Shown piece by piece: positions 1 to 7,308 of a stretch of 64,000 nt of DNA. The DNA lies in assembly GCA_964486645.1 (NCBI GenBank), contig CAZAOG010000001.1:1-64000 (forward strand), written 5' to 3'. The stretch's first letter is position 1. Every line of letters begins with the position of its first letter. Made by a program: the position numbers and the translations under genes. Source of the stretch: GCA-002790365 sp964486645. GTDB lineage: Bacteria > Bacteroidota > Ignavibacteria > Ignavibacteriales > Ignavibacteriaceae. The notes beneath the pieces are model-generated. The model was not told the origin of the DNA, ran no database searches, and saw only the letters and a program-made list of their open reading frames with translations.

Positions 1-22
1 TTACACTTTTGAGACAGCCTCT
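1..22. repeat. Right terminal repeat of a MITE-like element (cut by window edge)
   Basis: These 22 bases match positions 37769-37790, the right end of a complete 160-bp MITE-like element, with one mismatch. The core is TTTTGAGACAGCCTCT. Only this end lies inside the window, so the body and the left end of the copy should lie just outside. Ends of the GAGRCTGTCTCAAAA type resemble the terminal repeats of some Bacteroidota insertion sequences, but I cannot name the parent element. Confidence 0.6.
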
Positions 23-45
23 TAATTATAATTTTAATAACACAT

Positions 46-61
46 AACCGTTTCAACGGTT
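46..61. promoter_or_regulatory. Palindrome upstream of the hemerythrin gene (possible operator)
   Basis: A perfect 7-bp inverted repeat (AACCGTT, 2-nt spacer, AACGGTT) ends 12 bases before the GTG start at 74. Its place in the 5' leader fits an operator or a short leader hairpin. No regulator gene is adjacent, so the role is inference. Confidence 0.35.
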
Positions 62-73
62 TTGAAATTTTGA

Positions 74-727
74 GTGAGCAAAAAAATGAAAAAAATTATA
101 AACACAGACGACCCGATAAAAAGATTTGTAGAAAAAGACAGCGGTGAAGAAGAACTCTCTCCAATGGACCCGCCCGATGCATATGCTCCTTCAACCGTTG
201 AACCGGTTGCATACGAAGATATGCATCCCCTTCTGCAAAAACTTATGGACGAGCACAAAGTATTTGTAAAAGTACTTGAAAATTTTGAAACCGCATTGAC
301 AGAGTGGAAACAAAACCACTGGGTATTTAACGAAAATATAAATAAGAACTTTAAGGAATTATTTTCTTTTTTGGACAACAACACTCCCGAACACAATAAA
401 AAAGAAGAAAAACGCCTCTTCCCTCTTCTTCACAAAAGACTTATCGAATCCGGTGAGCACAGCGGTGACGAACCGCCTAAAACCGGGGTGGATATAATGG
501 AAGCCGAGCACATACAGGTTGCACAACTCGGTGCACTTTGCTTAAATTTTTTGGGACTCGGCTCACGTATGCACGACAAAACCTCCCGCGAAATGACGTT
601 TGAACTTGCTTACGACCAAGGCAAAGAAATTGTTGAAATAATGAGACTGCATATTTACAGGGAAGACGAAACGCTCTTCCCTCTTGCAATGAAACTTATT
701 TCCAAAGATGATTTTGATAAATTGTGA
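74..727 (+). CDS. Hemerythrin-like (HHE) domain protein
   Basis: A cytoplasmic protein of 217 aa that most likely binds a di-iron centre. The C-terminal two thirds carry the hemerythrin HHE helices: DEHKVF near residue 60, HNKKEEKRLFP near 107, EAEH near 145 and HIYREDETLFP near 194, which supply the His and Glu/Asp ligands. The first 45 residues are charged and Pro-rich and look like a flexible leader. The start could be GTG 74 or ATG 86. Family members bind oxygen or nitric oxide or act in iron and redox stress; the exact substrate is not visible here. No signal peptide. Confidence 0.8.
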   Translation: MSKKMKKIINTDDPIKRFVEKDSGEEELSPMDPPDAYAPSTVEPVAYEDMHPLLQKLMDEHKVFVKVLENFETALTEWKQNHWVFNENINKNFKELFSFLDNNTPEHNKKEEKRLFPLLHKRLIESGEHSGDEPPKTGVDIMEAEHIQVAQLGALCLNFLGLGSRMHDKTSREMTFELAYDQGKEIVEIMRLHIYREDETLFPLAMKLISKDDFDKL

Positions 728-840
728 ATTTGCCTTAGCCTTTTAACTTTTCTCTAAAAAGATATTTGTTGAATACAGTAATGTTGTAAAGTAATTTAGT
801 CAAAATTAATTGTTTATGATCTTTAAATAAATTATATTGT

Positions 841-854
841 TGTACAATTGTACA
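841..854. promoter_or_regulatory. Palindromic operator candidate of the PIN/Phd pair
   Basis: TGTACAATTGTACA is a perfect 14-bp palindrome ending 17 bases before the ATG at 872. Type II toxin-antitoxin operons are usually autoregulated through palindromes at this place, so this is the likely site bound by the antitoxin. The binding itself is inference. Confidence 0.5.
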
Positions 855-871
855 TAAATAATGAGGGATTT

Positions 872-1264
872 ATGAGTTTGGTTATTGACACTTCTGTTAT
901 TATTTCGGTTATAATAAATGAAAAAAGTAAATCAAAGTTAATAAAAATAACACAAGGGAAAGATTTAATTGCTCCATCTTCACTTCATTGGGAATTTGGA
1001 AATGCTTTTTCTGCAATGATTAAAAGAAAAAAAATAGGATTAAAATTAGCTAAAAAAGCTTTGGAATATTATTCTATGATTCCATTAAGATTAGTCGATG
1101 TTGATATTTATAAATCAGTCGAACTATCTCATCGTTATAATATATATGCATACGACGCATATTTCCTTGAATGCGCGAGGACTTATTACTCAACGTTAGT
1201 AACATTGGATAATGGTTTGTTAGAAGTAGCCAAGCAAATGAATATAAATATAAAAGAGGTGTAA
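872..1264 (+). CDS. PIN-domain ribonuclease toxin (VapC-like)
   Basis: A 130-aa PIN-domain protein, probably a Mg-dependent endoribonuclease toxin. The acidic residues expected of the fold are present: D6 in IDTSV, E41 in HWEFGNA, D95 in YDAYFLECA and D113 in LDNGL. The reading frame is open from a TTG at 848, but the ATG at 872 follows GAGGGA with good spacing and begins with the usual PIN beta strand, so I chose it. The Phd-like antitoxin starts one base after its stop. Toxin before antitoxin is the less common order for such pairs. Confidence 0.85.
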   Translation: MSLVIDTSVIISVIINEKSKSKLIKITQGKDLIAPSSLHWEFGNAFSAMIKRKKIGLKLAKKALEYYSMIPLRLVDVDIYKSVELSHRYNIYAYDAYFLECARTYYSTLVTLDNGLLEVAKQMNINIKEV

Positions 1265-1265
1265 A

Positions 1266-1484
1266 ATGAATACATATACATATAGCGAAGCAAGACAAAG
1301 GCTTGCGGAACTTTTAAAAAAAGCAAAAAAAGAAGGTAAAGTTCTTATAAAAAGAAAAGACGGAACAATATTCGAATTAAAAGCATTAACAGAAAAAAAA
1401 TCTCCGCTTGATGTTAAAGGTGTAAATATAAAATTGGAAAAAGAAGAAATCGTGGATATACTTCGTGAGGTTAGAAGCAGATAA
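1266..1484 (+). CDS. Phd/YefM-family antitoxin
   Basis: A 72-aa protein with the N-terminal pattern of Phd/YefM-type antitoxins: TYSEARQRLAELLKKAKKEG followed by KVLIKRKDGTIFEL. The N-terminal half should bind DNA and the charged C-terminal half (SPLDVKGV to the end) should wrap the PIN toxin encoded just upstream. The genes are separated by a single base, so they are co-translated. Pairing of a Phd-fold antitoxin with a PIN toxin is known. Confidence 0.8.
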   Translation: MNTYTYSEARQRLAELLKKAKKEGKVLIKRKDGTIFELKALTEKKSPLDVKGVNIKLEKEEIVDILREVRSR

Positions 1485-1753
1485 TTAAATAATAGAATAA
1501 TTAACGATATAACCTTTTAAATCACAAACAATCCGAAGAGCAAGTAAAACTAACCTACGTAAAATTTGAAATTTGCCTTTACCCTTACCTTACAACTTTT
1601 ACAAATAATTTTTAGCTTTATTCTTTGTTTTTTAAAATAATTCCGTTAAATTAATTTCCGCAAATAAAACGGGGGTTATTTTTTCACTCCTAATATTCTT
1701 TAACCTCTAAGAAATTTTGATAATAGTATTAATTGTGTTTAGAGGTGAATAAT

Positions 1754-1870
1754 ATGAATTTCGTATTTCTTTCATATTTAAAAGCGTTTGGTATTGTGTG
1801 TATTACAGCTTTTCTTTTTGTTGTTTGTGATTCCTGCCGTTATGTATTCATAAAGTCAGTTAACCCATAG
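1754..1870 (+). CDS. Small 38-aa membrane peptide, unknown
   Basis: ATG 1754 is preceded by AGAGGTGA with about 7 bases of spacing and the frame runs to TAG at 1868-1870. The product is 38 aa with one hydrophobic segment (roughly residues 10-25) and two Cys residues in a VCDSCR motif just after it. The next gene starts 10 bases downstream with its own GGAGAG site, so the two are probably one transcript. No family recognised. It may be a small membrane partner of the next protein or a chance ORF; the ribosome site makes it worth keeping. The 270 bases before it (1485-1753) hold nothing recognisable. Confidence 0.4.
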   Translation: MNFVFLSYLKAFGIVCITAFLFVVCDSCRYVFIKSVNP

Positions 1871-1880
1871 GAGAGAAAAA

Positions 1881-2486
1881 ATGGTAATTAAATTCTTAAT
1901 GAATAATCCGGTTCTTATTGGTTTAATTACAATGATTTTAATGCTGAGTGATTACTTCCTAACTCTTGCTCAAGAGAAAGAAAGAAAAGAACATTATTCA
2001 AAGCATTACCAAAGTTATCCAATCAATACTATTGAAGGAAGTCCTGCATTTCAGGAATCGGTATCAAAATTAAAAATAATAAATCCCAAGCACCTGACGG
2101 CAACGGTGGTTATTAGTATCGGAATTCCCTTTTTTTTAATTATTATACCTGAAATTTATCGTGAAATATTTCTCGGTTATGTCTGGGGACTTTTTTTAAT
2201 TGTTATCACACAACATCTGAATAACTTGATTGGTTACCGTGTTTGTCGAAAAGGTATACACGGGAAATTGTGGTTGCATCAACGCACGGGATTGATTATC
2301 CAATCGGGCAGATATTTATCAATAGCAATATTATTATTAATATTGTCAATTCTTTCCGATTCACAAATAATTTATGGAGTAACAATTGCAGGTTTCACTT
2401 CATCATTGAGGTTGTTTATTCGAAGTAGAAAAATCGTTCCGATAGAAAAAAACGATTTGCCTACTAAAAATATCAATTCAGAATAA
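1881..2486 (+). CDS. Multi-pass membrane protein, unknown family
   Basis: 201 aa with an RBS (GGAGAGAAAAA) right before the ATG. Hydrophobic segments are visible near residues 8-28, 72-92, 95-115, 140-160 and 163-180, with a soluble loop of about 40 residues (30-70) containing KERKEHYSKHYQSYP. The C-terminal tail is charged. I do not recognise the family and assign no function. It is directly preceded by a 38-aa membrane ORF and directly followed by a 140-bp dispersed repeat. Confidence 0.6.
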   Translation: MVIKFLMNNPVLIGLITMILMLSDYFLTLAQEKERKEHYSKHYQSYPINTIEGSPAFQESVSKLKIINPKHLTATVVISIGIPFFLIIIPEIYREIFLGYVWGLFLIVITQHLNNLIGYRVCRKGIHGKLWLHQRTGLIIQSGRYLSIAILLLILSILSDSQIIYGVTIAGFTSSLRLFIRSRKIVPIEKNDLPTKNINSE

Positions 2487-2542
2487 TTTAGATACTATTA
2501 AATAAATATTATATTTAATAATGATACAGCTAAAATAAAAAA

Positions 2543-2684
2543 CACATAACATCTTAAATAAGTAAAAAATAAACAGGTTATTAAAATTCAAGACAAAATA
2601 AATTAGATAAAAAAAACGGCGGCAACTTTTCAAAACTGCACCGCTTTTTAACGCAGGCGGGTGAAAAGCAACTCCGTTATGCAT
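2543..2684 (+). repeat. Dispersed intergenic repeat, copy 1 (cassette-boundary-like)
   Basis: This segment aligns with 4969-5109 over about 140 bp with only one single-base gap. The conserved blocks are CTTAAATA, ATTAAAATTCAA, AAAACTG and the right end GTGAAAAnCAACnCCGTTnTGC; the middle is more diverged. It begins about 55 bases after one ORF stops and runs into the start of the next. Within it CTTTT...CACCGC can pair with GCGGGTG...AAAAG, and CATAAC (2545-2550) is complementary to GTTATG (2676-2681). The layout recalls integron attC sites, but GTTATGC misses the GTTRRRY consensus at one base. Confidence 0.6.
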
Positions 2685-3779
2685 TTTGTACGAGTAGGTG
2701 AGTTATTGAAAAAGCAAAAATTATTTTTGGATTTTATATTAAAAGAGTGGCTGCTCCTTGCCTCGGCAATAAGCTTTTTAATTACATCAATCTATCTTGA
2801 AACCATACCTGTATTTTCTACAAGTGAAGTAGAAGTTATTTATATAATAGCCGTTTTATTTATTACTGTGAAAGGTCTTGAAAACAGCGGCTTGATTTTA
2901 CGTTTATCCCGTCGTATCGAATCAGGCGGTTATATTGCCTTAAAACTTGTTTTGCTTACATTTTTCCTTTCAATGTTTATAACCAACGATATTTCTTTGA
3001 TTGTTGTTATCCCCCTGACATTGTTATTGCAAGTAAGCCATAAAGATATTATAGTTATATTGGAAGCCTTATCAGCGAACGCCGGCTCAGCATTAACCCC
3101 AATCGGCAACCCTCAGAATCTTTTTATATATTGGTTTTATGGTATTCAACCGGAAAAATTTGTTTTAACGATATTGCCTTTTTCTTTGTTGTTTTTAATA
3201 CTTCTTGTCATTTTCTCTCTCTTTTTAAAAAACACTAAAACACCGCGGGATAAAAAAGAAGTCGTAAAAATAAATGCCAACGGAATGTATTATATTATTT
3301 TCTTTCTACTTTTACTTCTTTCTGTTCTTCACCTATTACCTGTATGGATTGGCATATCGGTTCTTTTTTACGCCTTATTTTTCGACCGAAGAAGTCTGAA
3401 GATAGATTATGCCCTGTTATTTACATTTCTTTTTTTCTTCGGTTTGTCGGAAAATATGAAAATCATTTTTTCTTCCGCCATTGAGAATTCCGGACATATT
3501 TTTATATTTTCAGCATTAATGAGCCAGATAATAAGTAATGTTCCTACTACATTGTTATTGGCTAAATTCACAATTCAGTGGAAAGCTTTGTTATGGGGAA
3601 CTAATGTCGGCGGCTTTGGAAGCCTTATAGGTTCATTGGCAAATTTAATAGCTTATAAATTGTACATTAACCAAAAAACTACAAATAACATTTTTTCATT
3701 TACCGTTAAATTTGTGGCTCTGGGTTATATATTCTTTTTTATTGGCATGTTTTTATATTTCGCACTTGAGAAAATTTGA
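2661..3779 (+). CDS. SLC13/ArsB-like ion permease
   Basis: A membrane permease of about 360-372 aa with 10 or more hydrophobic segments. It has the two inverted family motifs: FITNDISL and SANAGSALTPIGNPQNLF in the first half, ISNVPTT and GTNVGGFGSLIGSLANLIA in the second, typical of the ion transporter superfamily (ArsB, NhaD, SLC13 and YbiR relatives). The substrate cannot be read from sequence; an anion is most likely. The frame is open from GTG 2661, which lies inside the repeat; ATG 2679 or TTG 2706 (after AGGTG) are more likely starts. Confidence 0.8.
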   Translation: MKSNSVMHFVRVGELLKKQKLFLDFILKEWLLLASAISFLITSIYLETIPVFSTSEVEVIYIIAVLFITVKGLENSGLILRLSRRIESGGYIALKLVLLTFFLSMFITNDISLIVVIPLTLLLQVSHKDIIVILEALSANAGSALTPIGNPQNLFIYWFYGIQPEKFVLTILPFSLLFLILLVIFSLFLKNTKTPRDKKEVVKINANGMYYIIFFLLLLLSVLHLLPVWIGISVLFYALFFDRRSLKIDYALLFTFLFFFGLSENMKIIFSSAIENSGHIFIFSALMSQIISNVPTTLLLAKFTIQWKALLWGTNVGGFGSLIGSLANLIAYKLYINQKTTNNIFSFTVKFVALGYIFFFIGMFLYFALEKI

Positions 3780-3822
3780 AGCGTAAAAGGACTAATAAAT
3801 CTCTCACGCCGTTAGTTTGATT

Positions 3823-4206
3823 ATGAAAATTTTTGTTTGCATTGTAATCTTTCTCCTATCCGGGATAAACATTTATTCTCAAGAGATAGGGATTCCATCC
3901 GCGAAAGTATGGACAAGCAATATTGAAATTAAAAAATCCAACCGGTTTTAGTGTATTTTTTTTCAACCAATTTGGTATTCAGGCGTAAAATCAGAATATC
4001 TGACCGCGAATAATGAAAGAAATTACTTCGGCTTATTGAACGGAGTGTTTTTAATGGGCCTTAAAGATCTTATCCAAGACTCGATATCCGGCAAATCAAA
4101 TTTACAATCTTTCGGAATAAGTTCTAAAACGAAAACTAACCAACCCGGCGAAAAAGGTGTGCCCTTTCCGCCAGGAAAGAAGGCGAAAAAGTGCGGTAGT
4201 TTTTAA
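3823..4206 (+). pseudogene. Possible secreted-protein gene broken by an in-frame TAG
   Basis: ATG 3823 opens a 42-codon ORF with a clear signal peptide (hydrophobic core, cleavage after NIYSQ) and ends at TAG 3949. The same frame then stays open for 84 codons to TAA 4204. The second part (NYFGLLNGVFLMGLKDLIQD and so on) reads like protein, not noise. This fits a small secreted protein interrupted by a stop. The +1 frame around 3920-3980 also reads protein-like (NPTGFSVFF), so a frameshift near the T8 run at 3956-3963 is an alternative. No family recognised. Confidence 0.35.
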
Positions 4207-4245
4207 GTTCGGTCTGCAAAGTAATATTGTAGTTTGAGGCGGACA

Positions 4246-4276
4246 CTCCTTCGCTACGCTTCGGCGGGCAGGCGGC
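4246..4276. repeat. GC-rich hairpin repeat
   Basis: A GC-rich block in AT-rich surroundings, reading TTCGCTACGCTTCGGCGGG then CAGGCGG. It shares the plan (hairpin with GGCGG, then CAGG) with blocks at 34985-35020, 35738-35764 and 40208-40236. It has no coding potential. It probably belongs to a genome-wide family of small palindromic repeats. Confidence 0.45.
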
Positions 4277-4328
4277 CGAAAAGCGTTTGCGTTATCTTCT
4301 CTAAAAAATATTTGCGAAAGAGAAATGC

Positions 4329-4359
4329 AATGTGTATTTTATAATAAATAATACACATT
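4329..4359. promoter_or_regulatory. Inverted-repeat operator candidate of vapBC
   Basis: Perfect 10-bp arms AATGTGTATT and AATACACATT with an 11-bp spacer end 18 bases before the VapB start. Two half-sites one to two helical turns apart suit a ribbon-helix-helix antitoxin binding as a tetramer. Autoregulation is inferred from the family. Confidence 0.5.
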
Positions 4360-4377
4360 AAACTATTGAGGTGAAAT

Positions 4378-4572
4378 ATGAGAACAAATATTGTAATTGA
4401 TGATAAATTAATGAGTTCAGCCATCAAAGCAACGGGATTGAAAACAAAAAAGGAAGTTGTAGAGGAAGGATTAAAAACATTAATTAAACTTAAAAATCAA
4501 TCGAAATTGAAATCATTTCGCGGCAAATTACATTGGGAAGGGAATATAAATAAAATGCGAACTGACAAATGA
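4378..4572 (+). CDS. VapB-type antitoxin
   Basis: A 64-aa protein starting MRTNIVIDDKLM, the N-terminal strand and first helix of the small VapB antitoxins with a ribbon-helix-helix DNA-binding part (TGLKTKKEVVEEGLKTL is the second helix pair). The C-terminal part FRGKLHWEGNINKMR should bind and block the PIN toxin. GAGGTG lies just upstream of ATG. The stop overlaps the toxin start by 4 bases (ATGA), so the pair is translationally coupled. Confidence 0.85.
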   Translation: MRTNIVIDDKLMSSAIKATGLKTKKEVVEEGLKTLIKLKNQSKLKSFRGKLHWEGNINKMRTDK

Positions 4573-4964
4573 TATTTCTAGATTCTACGGTACTCATTGA
4601 TTATTTCAATGGAAAAAGTAATTGGCAAGTTGAATTTCTAGATTCAGTTCTTGGAAGAGAATTAGTTGTAGTCGGTGATTATGTTTTGACTGAAGTATTA
4701 CAGGGTTTTCGGAATAATAAAGATTTTCAGAAAGCAAAAACCATCCTCCTTTTATTTCCTTGTTTTGATATCGGCGGAAAGGAAATAGCCATTCAAAGTG
4801 CAAAAAAATATCGTTTATTAAGAAAAAAAGGTGTAACAATTAGAAAAACAATAGATACAATGATTGCAACATTTTGTATTGTAAATAATTTTACATTGCT
4901 ACATAACGATAAAGATTTCGCCCCATTTGAGAAGTATCTTAAACTAAAAGTTTACAATAAATAA
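4569..4964 (+). CDS. PIN-domain ribonuclease toxin (VapC)
   Basis: A 131-aa PIN protein, the toxin of the pair with the VapB gene that overlaps it. Expected acidic residues are D5 in FLDSTVLIDYF, E42 in LTEVLQGF, D96 in TIDTMIA and D114/D116 in LLHNDKDF. Family members are Mg-dependent RNases that cleave tRNA or rRNA; the target here is unknown. Only a few bases separate its stop from copy 2 of the dispersed repeat. Confidence 0.88.
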   Translation: MIFLDSTVLIDYFNGKSNWQVEFLDSVLGRELVVVGDYVLTEVLQGFRNNKDFQKAKTILLLFPCFDIGGKEIAIQSAKKYRLLRKKGVTIRKTIDTMIATFCIVNNFTLLHNDKDFAPFEKYLKLKVYNK

Positions 4965-4968
4965 AAAA

Positions 4969-5109
4969 AACATAAGCTCTTAAATAGGTGAAAAGTCAAT
5001 AGAGCATTAAAATTCAAAACAAAATAAATTTGATAAAATATTGACAATAGCTTTTTAAAACTGTATAGTTGTTAAGCACGGGCGCGTGAAAAACAACACC
5101 GTTGTGCAT
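4969..5109 (+). repeat. Dispersed intergenic repeat, copy 2
   Basis: Homologous to 2543-2684 along its whole length, in the same orientation. The right end GTGAAAAACAACACCGTTGTGC matches copy 1 at 19 of 22 positions. It fills nearly the whole space between the vapC stop and the next gene, whose ATG is at 5133. The core GCACGGGCGCGTG can form a small hairpin. Confidence 0.6.
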
Positions 5110-5132
5110 AATAAAATTCAAGGTGCTGTCAA

Positions 5133-5981
5133 ATGTTTGAAAAGAAATTAAATATTGTTGCTCCCTTGATGTATGTTATAATTTTATTATCTGTTGTCAG
5201 CTGCAATAAAAACGATTTACCGGTATCTGTTACCGACACTGATAATTCTTTACTTCGTAATAATTCTTCGATGATATCGGGGAGTGTATTTACGGAAGAA
5301 GTCTACCCCACATACTTTATTTCCGGTGCGGTTATTACGCTTAAAGGTGATACTTCCAAATTTCAAACCGTTACGGATGATTCGGGACAATATGTCATAA
5401 GCAAAATACCAAACGGTAATTATTTAATAACGGTTGTATCTTTAAATTTTGATACATTAAAAAATAACATAACCTTGACCGGAATTGATACAACAAAAAT
5501 TGACTTCGATTTGCACATCAAATATGATTTTGAACCGGGAATAGTTGTAATGGGGATAGTTGATTCTGCAAGTTTCAGATCGGTTTTTAATTTTGCCGAT
5601 GCAATTGGATTTGCTCTTACTCAAATGAACGGTTTTGAACATACAACAAATCTAATTCCGGCGGACGGCGCTAATCAAATTTACAATTTACTCTCCGGCA
5701 AACCATATTTAAATAAGGACGGCTTTCAACCTAAAGTGATGGTGATTGGAGATAGCGCACGAGTAACCGTTTATAATTTTTTTGATATGAACAGAGAAGC
5801 ATTCCTTGATTGGTTTTCCGTAAGAGATAGTTTAGGGATTTTTTACGTCAATAACTCAAATAAATATATCCGGATAAAAGTCCCAGAAGGCCAAGAAATA
5901 TATTGGTTAACTCAATTTAAAAAATCAAAACTCACAAGATGGTTAACTTTAGACTATTATATTCCGGGAACACTTTTTTAA
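5133..5981 (+). CDS. Lipoprotein with carboxypeptidase-regulatory-like domain
   Basis: 282 aa. An N-terminal hydrophobic stretch ends in a lipobox (LSVVSC, Cys near residue 24), so the protein is probably lipid-anchored in the outer envelope. Residues 47-130 form a carboxypeptidase regulatory-like beta sandwich: ISGSVFTEE, FISGAVITLKG, TDDSGQYVISKIPNGNYLITV. The rest (130-282) is not recognised; it contains MNGFEHTTNLIPADG and ends YIPGTLF. The gene directly follows copy 2 of the dispersed repeat. Confidence 0.65.
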   Translation: MFEKKLNIVAPLMYVIILLSVVSCNKNDLPVSVTDTDNSLLRNNSSMISGSVFTEEVYPTYFISGAVITLKGDTSKFQTVTDDSGQYVISKIPNGNYLITVVSLNFDTLKNNITLTGIDTTKIDFDLHIKYDFEPGIVVMGIVDSASFRSVFNFADAIGFALTQMNGFEHTTNLIPADGANQIYNLLSGKPYLNKDGFQPKVMVIGDSARVTVYNFFDMNREAFLDWFSVRDSLGIFYVNNSNKYIRIKVPEGQEIYWLTQFKKSKLTRWLTLDYYIPGTLF

Positions 5982-6185
5982 AAATATATTGTCAGTTAAC
6001 AATTCGGCTGCAATTGACTGTGAACAGTTTGGTAGTTTTGAAGTTCTTATCTGCATAAAAAAGTTAAATGAATACCTAATTTTTTGGTGACGCAGCAAGT
6101 GAGATGCCGGCCACTTGGTTGTTTGCAAAATTTAATGTTAACTTTCATTTAAAAATAATTGTAAGTTAAAAACAAAGCCACTATA

Positions 6186-6213
6186 TTTGATAGTATCAAA
6201 TGATACTATCAAA
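6186..6213. promoter_or_regulatory. Perfect 13-bp inverted repeat upstream of the fic gene
   Basis: TTTGATAGTATCA, a 2-base spacer, then TGATACTATCAAA: two perfectly complementary 13-base arms ending 11 bases before the fic ATG. No ribosome site is obvious between it and the start. The encoded protein ends in a winged-helix-like region, so this is a strong candidate autoregulatory operator. Confidence 0.6.
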
Positions 6214-6224
6214 TAAAAAACACA

Positions 6225-7181
6225 ATGAAACCGCCGTATGAAATAACAACTAACATATTAAGACTTATTTCGTCTATTTCGCAAAAACTTGGAGAGATAA
6301 GTGCAAAATATGTAAGCAGACCTACACCTCAGTTGAGAAAGAAAAATAAGATAAAAACCATTCATTCATCTTTGAAAATCGAAGGCAATTCTTTATCGGA
6401 AGAACAAGTAACGGCAATCATTGAGAACAAAAGAGTTATTGGAGCAAAAAAAGATATTATAGAAGTAAATAATGCAATAAAGGTATATGATAATATTAAA
6501 TCATTTAATCCGTTTTCTTATAAATCATTTTTAAAAGCTCATAAAATTTTAACGAACAATTTGGTTGAAGGTCCCGGGAAATACAGAACTCAAAACGCAG
6601 GAATATTTAAGGGTTCTCAAATTACACATTTAGCTCCGCCGGCAAAAAAAATTCCCATATTAATGGAGAATCTATTCCGGTATTTAAAAAAATATGACGA
6701 AATAACCTTAATCAAAAGTTGTGTATTTCATTATGAAGTTGAGCTTATTCATCCATTTTTGGACGGCAACGGTCGGATGGGCAGACTTTGGCAGACTGTG
6801 ATTTTAATGCAGGAGCATACGGTTTTTGAGAACTTACCATTTGAAACACTAATAAATAAAACACAAGAAGAATATTACAGAGCTCTGGAAATTAGCGATA
6901 AGAATGGGAATTCAACAAAATTTATAGAATATATGTTGAATGTGTTAGAAAAATCACTAACTGAATTGTTGGATTTTAATAATAGAACCTTCACCGGTAT
7001 TGAACGATTGGAGTATTTTATATCTTTGGGAAAAAAGGAGTTTACGCGGAAGGACTATATGAATGTGTTTAAGGATATATCATCCTCCACAGCAAGCAGA
7101 GATTTAGCAAAAGGTGTTGAAAGAAAAATTTTAAGTAAAATTGGTATAATGAACAAAACTTTATACAAACCAACTACCTAA
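6225..7181 (+). CDS. Fic-domain protein with inhibitory helix and C-terminal HTH
   Basis: 318 aa. The Fic catalytic motif HPFLDGNGRMGR is complete at about residues 175-186; such proteins transfer AMP to target proteins. An inhibitory helix (SSLKIEGN, about residues 48-55, with the Glu that blocks ATP) makes it a class II, self-restrained Fic protein. The C-terminal 60 residues (FTRKDYMNVFKDISSSTASR) look like a winged helix, as in many Fic proteins that bind DNA. Transcribed alone. Role likely toxin-like or regulatory; target unknown. Confidence 0.88.
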   Translation: MKPPYEITTNILRLISSISQKLGEISAKYVSRPTPQLRKKNKIKTIHSSLKIEGNSLSEEQVTAIIENKRVIGAKKDIIEVNNAIKVYDNIKSFNPFSYKSFLKAHKILTNNLVEGPGKYRTQNAGIFKGSQITHLAPPAKKIPILMENLFRYLKKYDEITLIKSCVFHYEVELIHPFLDGNGRMGRLWQTVILMQEHTVFENLPFETLINKTQEEYYRALEISDKNGNSTKFIEYMLNVLEKSLTELLDFNNRTFTGIERLEYFISLGKKEFTRKDYMNVFKDISSSTASRDLAKGVERKILSKIGIMNKTLYKPTT

Positions 7182-7308
7182 CCAACTTTTACACCCATGC
7201 GCGAAAACGATGGAGCTTTTAAGACAGAGACAGAAGCAAATTTATATTTGATTTTACTGCCTGTACCGGCTTATATAAAGGTACAGCAGGGTGACAGATT
7301 TAAATAAT

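Noticed and set aside
727..1600. Loose direct repeat (AATTTGCCTT...AACTTTT) on both sides of the PIN/Phd pair
   Set aside because: Only about 20 similar bases in AT-rich sequence with gaps; not enough to claim a mobile unit.
2478..2684. A 68-codon minus-strand ORF
   Set aside because: It lies fully inside the dispersed repeat and gives a biased hydrophobic sequence; not a gene.
2543..5109. Calling the repeats true integron attC sites
   Set aside because: The core GTTNTGC does not fit GTTRRRY, the outer arms pair only weakly, and no integrase is in the window. Kept only as a hypothesis.
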